Source of the DNA: an uncultured Megasphaera sp.
GTDB taxonomy: Bacteria > Bacillota > Negativicutes > Veillonellales > Megasphaeraceae
Direction: 5' to 3'
Assembly: GCF_958350005.1 (NCBI RefSeq)
Contig: NZ_CATWFF010000106.1
Location: 1 to 7,173, forward strand
DNA: 7,173 nucleotides
The notes beneath the pieces are model-generated. The model saw nothing but the letters and a program-made list of their open reading frames with translations, was not told where the DNA came from and made no database searches. This document shows positions 1 through 5,774 of this stretch, piece after piece (within the stretch, counting starts at the first letter, position 1; every line of letters starts with the position of its first letter). The translations under genes were made by a program, and so were the position numbers.

Positions 1-51
1 GAAAATACATTGAAAATAATAAAACACAGGCATATAAAAGATGCGTTATAT
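1..51. other. AT-rich non-coding tail downstream of the UDG-like gene
   Basis: This AT-rich stretch follows the TGA stop of the minus-strand uracil-DNA-glycosylase-like gene. Read on the minus strand it can form only a 4-bp stem (GCAT with ATGC, 7-base loop) before a T-rich run, too weak to call an intrinsic terminator with confidence. I see no ORF or promoter in it. Confidence 0.4.
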
Positions 52-753
52 TCATACATCAGCCTGCTGAGCCGTCCATTGAGCGAACTGCCGGCGGAAT
101 AATCCGGCGCCGCCGTTGGCTGGATGACGCATAGCCTGGCAGGGAATCTGATGAGATTGCAGCGTATCGGCTGCTTTGCGGCCAATGGCAGCAATGGTAA
201 TGTCCGGCCGGCACAGGGCGAGGAGGGCCTGGGTATAGGCAATTCCCTGTACTAACTCCCTTTCTGCCGGCGTGCGGTTGGTAAAGGGCGACTCTTTGTG
301 GGGATGAAAGGGAAAGATATTCCATAGAATAATGTCGTCCGGTACCAGCCCGCTGTCAATAATGGCTCCCCAGACATACGTGTCCGTCGGTTCGTTCATG
401 CCGGACCGGCGCTGGGGATTGCTGGTCATATAGACGCAGTCCGGCCGGCTTGTACGCTGTCCGTTCCGGCCCAGTATCATGGCACTCGTAATCTGCCGGT
501 GAGCGTTGAGCAACATGCGCTCGCAGGTGATGGCAATACCTGTAAAGCGGCATCCCTGATAGCCTGCTGCTTCAGCTACGCAGAGAAACCGGGCCGATGC
601 CAGGCGGCGCTGCAGGTACTGCACAAGCTGCTGGCTGCGAATGGCCGGCGCCTCAGGCCCGATATCGCATTGCTTGTCATAGTCGCGCCACGGATTAAAG
701 ACGCTGGTTCCTTTGTACTGTTGGAGAGAATGAATAAACGATTGCAAAGACAT
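52..753 (-). CDS. Uracil-DNA glycosylase superfamily protein (atypical)
   Basis: This 233-aa soluble protein belongs to the uracil-DNA glycosylase fold, whose members excise uracil or related damaged bases from DNA to start base-excision repair in the cytoplasm. The first signature is around residues 60-67 (AEAAGYQG), the counterpart of the GEAPG motif, followed by R69-F-T-G-I. Next come a hydrophobic strand and loop at 143-153 (LWNIFPFHPHK), a typical N-R-T-P at 159-162, and R209-HPANGG at 209-215, the counterpart of the HPS uracil-binding loop. No signal peptide or membrane segment is seen. The seven cysteines do not form the CxxC-based iron-sulfur pattern of family 4 enzymes, so the exact family and substrate are open. 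The ATG at 753-751 is supported by TAGGAGGT 5 bases upstream. It is the last gene of the DedA-glycosyltransferase operon, with a 10-base gap. Superfamily membership is fairly sure; glycosylase activity is inferred. Confidence 0.83.
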   Translation of the reverse strand: MSLQSFIHSLQQYKGTSVFNPWRDYDKQCDIGPEAPAIRSQQLVQYLQRRLASARFLCVAEAAGYQGCRFTGIAITCERMLLNAHRQITSAMILGRNGQRTSRPDCVYMTSNPQRRSGMNEPTDTYVWGAIIDSGLVPDDIILWNIFPFHPHKESPFTNRTPAERELVQGIAYTQALLALCRPDITIAAIGRKAADTLQSHQIPCQAMRHPANGGAGLFRRQFAQWTAQQADV

Positions 754-758
754 GGCAG

Positions 759-766
759 ACCTCCTA
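759..766 (-). promoter_or_regulatory. Shine-Dalgarno site overlapping the upstream stop codon (UDG-like gene)
   Basis: On the minus strand TAGGAGGT lies 5 bases before the ATG of the UDG-like gene. Its first three bases are the TAG stop codon of the 536-aa glycosyltransferase. Ribosomes ending the upstream gene therefore finish on the ribosome binding site of the next, an arrangement that favours translational coupling or reinitiation. Confidence 0.8.
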
Positions 767-2374
767 CGGCGCCGTAAAGACGGAAAACTGATGATATGTT
801 CCGCTGAGGCGGGTAGCCTTGTACAGCGGAGAACGGAGGAATTCCTGATACGGTCCTTTCGGTACGATAATGGATACAGGCTGATGCTGGGCTATGCGCT
901 GGAGAATAGCCGCTTCCGTTTCAACGGGATAGCGGTATTTCTGGGCCCACACGGCGCTGCGGCTTCCTGGCGTATGAATTTCTTTTCCTTTTGGCACCAC
1001 ATAGGTAGCTGTCCGCCCGGTGTAATACACAAAGGACGTGCTGTATTCATCGTAGACATATACCTTGTCAGGAATGGAGGGGCTGTTGATTACGAGGGGA
1101 ACCGAAGACCGGTAGGCATAGAATGGCTGCAGCACCTGAAAGGTCAGCATGCCGTACAGAATCGCCGTTCCTGCAGCAATAATGATGGGAATGGCCGGGA
1201 CAGCCCGCAGCCACTGGGCAATGACGAGGAGAATTATGGCACCGCCCAGAAAGACGATGAGCCACGTCAGGCTGCCCATGGGGAAAGGCGTTTTGGCGAA
1301 GGCGGCGGCGCCCATAAAGAGAACCCAGAACAGCAGGGCCGGACCGGTGACGATGGTCCACAGGCGGCGCCGGTCCTGATCGTACAGGGAGAGAATTGTC
1401 TCTGTGCCTATGTAGAGCAAAGGCAGGTTGGCAATATACGAATAGGTCGGATATTTCGTGGCCATAAGCGTATAAAACAGGATGGTTCCTGCTGCCCAGA
1501 CGGTCATGTAGACGTAGTCGTCATTCCAGCCGCGCTGCTTCCACAGGCCGTACAGACACGGCCCTGTCCAGGGCAGAAGGCTTACCGGCACGAGGACGAT
1601 GTAGTAATACCAGACATTGAATTCCGGGTGCTCCGAAACGGTAGCACGGACGACGTTGTTAAATCCCAGAAAGCCGTTGATAAAATCCATGCCGTGAAGG
1701 CTGTACATCGTGCCGTACCAGGACAGGGAAATGAGCAGAAAGGCAGCAATGCCGACAGGCGGGAACATGCGCTTTATATAGGTCATATTGCGGCGCAGTC
1801 CGGCAAATATCAGGAGAAACAGACCGGGCAGGACGATGCCTACGGGTCCTTTGGTCAGGACGGCAAAGCCGGCCATGGCGTAGGCGGCAATGACATAGCC
1901 TTTTTTTCCTTCAGTCAGGCCAATATAGGCGAAAAACATGGTTGCGCCAGTGAAAAAGAACAGCATCTGGTCCGTAATGATGGAGTGGCTGATGGTCCAG
2001 ACTTCCAGGGACGTTACGGTCATGGCGGCAAACAGCAGTGCCGCTGCTGTCCGCCCCGTACGGCGCCACATATACCAGGCTGCTAGCACGGCTGATGCAG
2101 CGCCGAACAGGGCTCCCGGCAGGCGGGAAGCAAAGTCCGTAATGCCCAGCACGGTGTAGGACAGGCACAGCATCCAGTAGATGAAAATAGGCTTATCATA
2201 CCAGAATACGCCGTAAATACGGGGAGAAATCCAGTCGCCGGCCAGAACCATTTCCTTGGCAGTCAGGGTGTAGTTCGATTCGACCGGGTCCGTAATAGCC
2301 AGGCCGCTGTTGCCCAGCAGCAAAAACAGGAGGCTCACAACGGCAATGAGCGGGAAGAGGATACGGGGACGCAT
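764..2374 (-). CDS. ArnT/PMT-type polyprenyl-phosphate-dependent membrane glycosyltransferase (paralog 2)
   Basis: This 536-aa polytopic inner-membrane protein is of the GT-C fold (ArnT, dolichyl-phosphate-mannose-protein mannosyltransferase families). Such enzymes transfer a sugar from a polyprenyl-phosphate donor to lipid A, a glycan or a protein on the outer face of the inner membrane. After a first membrane helix (about residues 5-26) comes the diagnostic first external loop: T28-D-P-V-E32, Y35, K40-E-M42, G46-D-W48, P51, then W58-Y-D-K-P62 and Y66-W67. A second loop carries I133-T-D135, matching the conserved aspartate of ArnT. About ten more hydrophobic segments follow, and residues 429-536 form a soluble external C-terminal domain. 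The usual P-D-E of the first loop reads P-V-E (V31). It is a diverged paralog of the next gene upstream, 12 bases away. ATG at 2374-2372 with TAGGAGGT upstream fixes the start. The donor and acceptor are unknown, and no Ara4N synthesis genes are present here, so the arnT name is not justified. Confidence 0.9.
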   Translation of the reverse strand: MRPRILFPLIAVVSLLFLLLGNSGLAITDPVESNYTLTAKEMVLAGDWISPRIYGVFWYDKPIFIYWMLCLSYTVLGITDFASRLPGALFGAASAVLAAWYMWRRTGRTAAALLFAAMTVTSLEVWTISHSIITDQMLFFFTGATMFFAYIGLTEGKKGYVIAAYAMAGFAVLTKGPVGIVLPGLFLLIFAGLRRNMTYIKRMFPPVGIAAFLLISLSWYGTMYSLHGMDFINGFLGFNNVVRATVSEHPEFNVWYYYIVLVPVSLLPWTGPCLYGLWKQRGWNDDYVYMTVWAAGTILFYTLMATKYPTYSYIANLPLLYIGTETILSLYDQDRRRLWTIVTGPALLFWVLFMGAAAFAKTPFPMGSLTWLIVFLGGAIILLVIAQWLRAVPAIPIIIAAGTAILYGMLTFQVLQPFYAYRSSVPLVINSPSIPDKVYVYDEYSTSFVYYTGRTATYVVPKGKEIHTPGSRSAVWAQKYRYPVETEAAILQRIAQHQPVSIIVPKGPYQEFLRSPLYKATRLSGTYHQFSVFTAP

Positions 2375-2381
2375 GGCAGCT

Positions 2382-2389
2382 ACCTCCTA
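2382..2389 (-). promoter_or_regulatory. Shine-Dalgarno site overlapping the upstream stop codon (536-aa glycosyltransferase)
   Basis: On the minus strand TAGGAGGT begins with the TAG stop of the 519-aa glycosyltransferase and sits 7 bases before the ATG of the 536-aa one. The sequence from the stop to the start is nearly the same as at the following junction (TAGGAGGT, two extra bases AG, then CTGCCATG), so both junctions look built for coupled translation or arose from one duplicated unit. Confidence 0.8.
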
Positions 2390-3946
2390 GGGATGATTGA
2401 TGAGAATGAGATGAGCCGGAAGTTCGGCAGCAATGCCGTATTGGAGAAGCTCCGGAACGCTGCGGCATAACTGCTGGTACGTCGACCGGGTCATGACGAT
2501 GTACGTTTTGTCGGGATGGTGCAGGATAGCGGCAAAATCAGGCTGCTTTTCTTTCGTCCATTCCTGTCCGTAGAGGCCGCTGTAATAGGCCAGGCCAGGA
2601 CGCAGAAACTTTTCAATGTACAGGGGCGACCGGCCGTCGTACACGTCGTGAAGAACATAGGCTGCTTCAAAGGACGTAGTATGACTGGAAAGGCTGGGAA
2701 TAATCCAGCCAAAGGCAGCCCAGGAGAAGACAGTCATCGCTGCCAGGGCCGTGCACAGAGCCTGCATGGGACGCCGCTGCTGCCAGAGAATAGCCGGCAG
2801 GAAAAAGGCGGCGCCCAGGAGCAGGGAGCTCCAGCGAATAGCGGGCTGGAAGAACTGTGCCCCTTCGTTGAGGGGGATGAAATTGCACAGCAGTACGGCA
2901 GCAGCCAGCCCATAGGCGCTGCAGAGGACGACGGCTGACATGCGCCGCTGCTGCCAGAGCTGGTACAGGTATGCGCCAATGAGCAGCGATACTGGCGGGA
3001 ACATAGGCGCAATGTACGTTACGAGCTGCGTCTTGGACAGGGAAAAGAAGATAAAAATAAAGGCGGCCCAGATCAGACAGAACAGGCGGGCATTGCGAAA
3101 CGAATCCTTTTGCTTTACAGCCTGACAGACTGCGGGAATAAGGGCAGCTGTCCACGGTATCATGGCGGCAAACAGGATGGGAACGAAGAAGAAGAGACTG
3201 TTCTGTCCCGGATGTTCCGGCGCAGCAAAGCGGGTAATATTATGATAGCCAATGAAGGTATCGAGAAATGCGCTGCCGTGAGTCTGGTACATGAGTACAT
3301 ACCAGGGCAGGCCAATGAGGAAGGCCACGAGAATTCCCTGGGGAATCTTCATGGTTTTCAGCAAGGTCCACTGGCGTGTCAGGCCGATGTACAGCAGCAT
3401 AATAAGTGCCGGAAAGGCATATCCCACCGGTCCCTTGGCCAGCAGGGCCAGGCCGCAGAAGGCGTAGGCCCAGTAGTAGTGCTTCCGGTAAAAGGACACC
3501 ATGACAACAGTCAGCGTGAACAGCAGGGTCATATCCGTTACAGCAGCTTTGCCGACGTACATAAAGCCCACGCTGGTTGACAGGATCAGGGCCGATACGG
3601 CAGCAATGGGTTTATTGAAGATGTTCCGGGCCTGTATATAGAGATAGACAACTGTTCCCCAGGCCAGGAGGGCGCTGGGCAGGCGGGACGACCAGTCGGA
3701 AATGCCCAGAAGCGTATAGGACACCATTTCCATCCAGTAAAACAGGGGAGGTTTGTCGTACCAGAAGTTTCCGAAAATCCGCGGCGACAGCCAGTCTCCG
3801 GCCAGCATCATTTCCCGTGCCGTCTGGCCGTATACGGCTTCATCCGGGTCTGTCAGAGGGGCAGCGCCTAAAAAAGGCAGCAAAATAATTGCTGCCACAA
3901 AAAGGACGGCCAGGTCGCTGCGGTTTTTTACCAGCCAGTTTCTCAT
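2387..3946 (-). CDS. ArnT/PMT-type polyprenyl-phosphate-dependent membrane glycosyltransferase (paralog 1)
   Basis: This is a 519-aa multi-pass inner-membrane GT-C glycosyltransferase related to ArnT. The N-terminal helix (about residues 11-29) leads into the external catalytic loop with T32-D-P-D-E36, Y39, R44-E-M46, G50-D-W52, P55, W62-Y-D-K-P66 and Y70-W71. These match the ArnT pattern of a D-E pair, R-E-M, G-D-W and K-P...Y-W. The second loop holds V136-T-D138, the other conserved acidic position. Further hydrophobic segments run to about residue 415, and residues 420-519 form an external C-terminal domain. Length is close to that of ArnT (about 550 aa). The expected reaction is transfer of a sugar from an undecaprenyl-phosphate carrier to an envelope acceptor; both substrates are unknown. 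The ATG overlaps the DedA stop codon (ATGA, 4 bases) and GGAGGAAG lies upstream, which argues for coupled expression with DedA. It keeps the D-E pair that the neighbouring paralog has changed. Confidence 0.9.
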   Translation of the reverse strand: MRNWLVKNRSDLAVLFVAAIILLPFLGAAPLTDPDEAVYGQTAREMMLAGDWLSPRIFGNFWYDKPPLFYWMEMVSYTLLGISDWSSRLPSALLAWGTVVYLYIQARNIFNKPIAAVSALILSTSVGFMYVGKAAVTDMTLLFTLTVVMVSFYRKHYYWAYAFCGLALLAKGPVGYAFPALIMLLYIGLTRQWTLLKTMKIPQGILVAFLIGLPWYVLMYQTHGSAFLDTFIGYHNITRFAAPEHPGQNSLFFFVPILFAAMIPWTAALIPAVCQAVKQKDSFRNARLFCLIWAAFIFIFFSLSKTQLVTYIAPMFPPVSLLIGAYLYQLWQQRRMSAVVLCSAYGLAAAVLLCNFIPLNEGAQFFQPAIRWSSLLLGAAFFLPAILWQQRRPMQALCTALAAMTVFSWAAFGWIIPSLSSHTTSFEAAYVLHDVYDGRSPLYIEKFLRPGLAYYSGLYGQEWTKEKQPDFAAILHHPDKTYIVMTRSTYQQLCRSVPELLQYGIAAELPAHLILINHP

Positions 3947-4536
3947 TTTGCCAGCTTCCTCCGGGAACGTTTCCAGAAGAATGCCGCAGCAATGAGGACG
4001 CAGAGAACGACCAGGGCGATAAGGAAAATATGATTATATTGGATCAGATCTTTCCAGTGGCTGCCGAGAATGGAACCGGCCCAGACGAGAAGCCACGTCC
4101 AGGGAATGGTGCCGATAATCGTGTAAATGACGAATTTGCCAAAGGGATAGCGGGCTACGCCGGCGGGAAAGGATATAAACGTGCGCACGCCGGGCAGGCA
4201 GCGGCAGATGAGGACGGCAGCGCCGCCGTATTTGTTGAACATGGTTTCGGCCATGTTAAATTTCTTTTCATTGAAGAAAATATATTTGCCGTATTTCAGC
4301 AGCAGCGGCCGGCCGCCGTAGGAGCCGAGCCAGTAACTGATGACAGAGCCGACGACGCCGGCAGCACAGGCGACGATGAGGGTTGTCCAGAAGTCAAAGA
4401 TGTTCTGGGAAATCAGAAATCCTGCGAAACCCAGTACGACTTCACTGGGAATGGGAATATTGGCATTTTCCAGTACCATGGCAATAAACATTGCCACATA
4501 TCCGTAGGATTCCATTAATTGCAATAACGTGTCCAT
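3943..4536 (-). CDS. DedA family membrane protein (VTT/SNARE-associated domain)
   Basis: This 197-aa protein has the size and motifs of the DedA family. E23 and the P28-I-P-S-E32 re-entrant motif come first, then G60..G63....Y68..G71..G74-G75-R76. The signature C111-R-C-L-P-G-V-R118 follows, with both conserved arginines (R112, R118) and F123-P-A-G126. Membrane segments lie at about 12-42, 50-72, 130-155 and 165-190, and the tail is basic (KRSRRKLAK). DedA proteins are linked to lipid-carrier movement across the inner membrane; UptA-type members return undecaprenyl phosphate to the cytoplasmic face, and other members affect envelope pH/proton homeostasis and polymyxin tolerance. It is the first gene of an operon with two glycosyltransferases expected to release undecaprenyl phosphate outside, which makes a carrier-recycling role attractive but unproven. 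The start is supported by AGGAGTG 5 bases upstream, and the promoter lies at 4614-4642. Confidence 0.94.
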   Translation of the reverse strand: MDTLLQLMESYGYVAMFIAMVLENANIPIPSEVVLGFAGFLISQNIFDFWTTLIVACAAGVVGSVISYWLGSYGGRPLLLKYGKYIFFNEKKFNMAETMFNKYGGAAVLICRCLPGVRTFISFPAGVARYPFGKFVIYTIIGTIPWTWLLVWAGSILGSHWKDLIQYNHIFLIALVVLCVLIAAAFFWKRSRRKLAK

Positions 4537-4577
4537 GTAAGCACTCCTGTTCTTTGTACGATATACGAAACCTAATG

Positions 4578-4611
4578 CAGAGCAAAGGGCGTTGCAGCGG
4601 ACGCCGCTCTG
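4578..4611. repeat. Inverted repeat / alternative hairpins in the DedA operon leader
   Basis: On the plus strand CAGAGC (4578-4583) pairs with GCTCTG (4606-4611), and inside it GGCGT (4588-4592) pairs with ACGCC (4601-4605), with a 4-base bulge AAAG. A second, mutually exclusive hairpin AGCGG-ACG-CCGCT (4596-4608) overlaps it. No T-run follows on the minus strand (next bases are CATTAGG), so this is not a normal intrinsic terminator. It lies between the AT3-like stop and the DedA start. It could be a leader structure or a weak 3' end for the upstream gene. Confidence 0.5.
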
Positions 4612-4613
4612 TT

Positions 4614-4642
4614 ATCATAACATATACTTATCTCTTTTTAAA
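4614..4642 (-). promoter_or_regulatory. Predicted sigma-70-type promoter for the DedA-glycosyltransferase-UDG operon
   Basis: On the minus strand a -35 box TTTAAA (4642-4637; 4 of 6 consensus bases) is separated by 17 bases from a -10 box TATGAT (4619-4614; 5 of 6). The -10 box is preceded by TG one base away, an extended -10. The predicted start is near 4607, giving a leader of about 70 bases before the DedA ATG. The -35 box lies within the final codons of the upstream AT3-like gene, so the operon can be transcribed independently of it. An 11-base palindrome, GTTAT-C-ATAAC (4611-4621), covers the -10 box. Confidence 0.6.
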
Positions 4643-5638
4643 GCAGGGAATGTAGCATAGGCCATACTTACATAGCATACCGCCGTATATGAGCGACAGC
4701 CCCAGAATAAGCACGATTTTCAGCCATTCCGGAAAGGAAAGAGGCTGCAGGAAGTAGGCGGCATTCTGCGTCAGTATATCGCTGGTAAAATACAGCGGGT
4801 ACGCATAGGGCGCCAACTGCAGCAGGCGCTGCGGGGTTTTGCTGCTCCAGGCGGCACTGGCCGCCAGCAGGCCCATGAGCAGGGGAAAAGCGGCAATAGC
4901 CGGCGTGAGGAGTACCCACGCCGAAGGTACGGCAGCCGATACACACAGAGCCAGCACGGCGGCGGCGAGCCAGCGCAGCGACGGCGTATAGCCCTTGGGC
5001 GAAAACCAGCGGTATACGAAGGCATGTACGCCAAGCTGGAAATAGAGGAAGAGCATGGCTGCTGCGCCGATCCAGTAGGCATGTATATACCAGAAACCAG
5101 CTAACACGACGCCCTGAAGCACATAAAAGGCGATGCAGAACAGTACCGACGGTGCTTCTGCCGGACGCTGGCGCAGAATCAGGTGGTGCCATTTTTTTTC
5201 AGCTGTCAGTACGAGGTGAAACAGCAGCAGCAAGGCGAGAAACCAGAAGGTGCCGACGGTCAGGCGCAGGCCCTGCGGGGACGCCTGTGAAGCAATATAG
5301 GACAGCTCTGTTCCAAACAACAGGACGCCGGCCAGCAAAGGCCAGCCCAGGCGGTTCCATTTCGTCTTCATATACGGAACCAGCATGTGCATGCGCAGCG
5401 ATGCTGCGCCGAAATAGGCGCTGATGAAACAAAGTACGGGCAGGACCGCTGCGGCGGCTAGCAGGCAGATCGTGTCAGCTACAGGGCTGCGCAGTTCTGC
5501 CGGGGCCGGAACGATGCGGGTCCAGACAAATTCCGGCGTCTGTACGATTGTCGTGAAATTGCTCAGGACGACGCAGACAATGCCGAGAAGAACCATGACG
5601 GTTCTGAGAGTATCGAGAAACAGGATGCGTTTCCTCAT
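4628..5638 (-). CDS. Acyltransferase-family-3-like polytopic membrane protein (His motif missing)
   Basis: This 336-aa integral membrane protein has about ten hydrophobic segments and little soluble sequence. Its order resembles acyltransferase family 3 (AT3: OafA, OpgC, WecH types), which O-acylate LPS, peptidoglycan or glucans. F7-L-D-T-L-R12 opens the first segment, L66-P-V-L-C-F-I-S-A-Y75-F matches the family's F-x-x-S-G-Y-F segment, T130-F-W-F-L134 matches the W-F-L segment, and a late P-Y-A-Y-P-L-Y-F resembles the family's last conserved helix. AT3 proteins usually carry R-x10-H in the first segment. Here R12 is present but the histidine position is V23, so catalysis by the standard route is doubtful. 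The ATG at 5638-5636 follows AAGGAG by 5 bases. It lies 91 bases upstream of, and co-oriented with, the DedA operon and could feed read-through into it. AT3 relationship is likely; enzymatic role is uncertain. Confidence 0.78.
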   Translation of the reverse strand: MRKRILFLDTLRTVMVLLGIVCVVLSNFTTIVQTPEFVWTRIVPAPAELRSPVADTICLLAAAAVLPVLCFISAYFGAASLRMHMLVPYMKTKWNRLGWPLLAGVLLFGTELSYIASQASPQGLRLTVGTFWFLALLLLFHLVLTAEKKWHHLILRQRPAEAPSVLFCIAFYVLQGVVLAGFWYIHAYWIGAAAMLFLYFQLGVHAFVYRWFSPKGYTPSLRWLAAAVLALCVSAAVPSAWVLLTPAIAAFPLLMGLLAASAAWSSKTPQRLLQLAPYAYPLYFTSDILTQNAAYFLQPLSFPEWLKIVLILGLSLIYGGMLCKYGLCYIPCFKKR

Positions 5639-5670
5639 GAAAACTCCTTCTTTCTATGTACAATAAACTC

Positions 5671-5700
5671 TGTCAGGATCTATTCCTTCATGGCCTGACA
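5671..5700. repeat. 7-base perfect inverted repeat in the divergent promoter region
   Basis: TGTCAGG (5671-5677) and CCTGACA (5694-5700) are exact reverse complements separated by 16 bases, placing their centres 23 bases apart. The right arm supplies the candidate -35 box of the MgtC gene. On the other side the repeat falls in the predicted leader of the AT3-like gene. It could be an operator for a dimeric regulator or a leader hairpin. No known binding-site consensus is recognised. Confidence 0.5.
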
Positions 5701-5724
5701 TATATTATAATACACATGTATAAA
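5695..5724 (+). promoter_or_regulatory. Predicted promoter of the MgtC-family gene
   Basis: CTGACA (5695-5700; 5 of 6 to the -35 consensus) is followed after 18 bases by TATAAA (5719-5724; 5 of 6 to the -10 consensus), giving a leader of roughly 44 bases. An alternative, perfect -10 box TATAAT lies at 5706-5711 but has only a poor -35 (TTCCTT) at 17 bases. The leader is too short for a long sensing element like that of the Salmonella mgtCBR mRNA. Confidence 0.55.
5703..5712. promoter_or_regulatory. Palindromic bidirectional -10 box (TATTATAATA)
   Basis: This 10-base perfect palindrome contains TATAAT on the plus strand (5706-5711) and TATAAT on the minus strand (5709-5704). It lies in the region from which the AT3-like gene (minus) and the MgtC gene (plus) diverge. 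On the minus side it would give a leader of about 60 bases to the AT3-like ATG, with only weak -35 candidates upstream (AATAAA at 17 bases, TTAATA at 19 bases). Confidence 0.5.
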
Positions 5725-5774
5725 AATTTATTAAAGTCCTGAAAAAGAAAATATAAAAAGAAGGTGCACCTATC

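Noticed and set aside
752..2086. Long plus-strand open frame of 444 codons opposite the 536-aa glycosyltransferase
   Set aside because: Its product is very polar, low in recognisable motifs and without a family match, and it lies exactly antisense to a well-supported gene. Long antisense frames are expected from GC-rich codon use.
764..3946. Naming the glycosyltransferases arnT and proposing a full polymyxin-resistance locus
   Set aside because: The active-site loop is ArnT-like, but none of the Ara4N synthesis or transfer genes (arnA, arnB, arnC, arnD) are in the window, and this motif is shared by many GT-C enzymes with other substrates.
3889..4518. Plus-strand open frame of 209 codons opposite the DedA gene
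   Set aside because: It mirrors the DedA coding region, shows no family signature, and the DedA motifs on the other strand are unmistakable.
5725..5774. Magnesium-sensing riboswitch or leader peptide ahead of MgtC
   Set aside because: The predicted leader is only about 44 bases, A-rich and without stable stems or a small ORF, so it cannot hold a known magnesium-responsive element.
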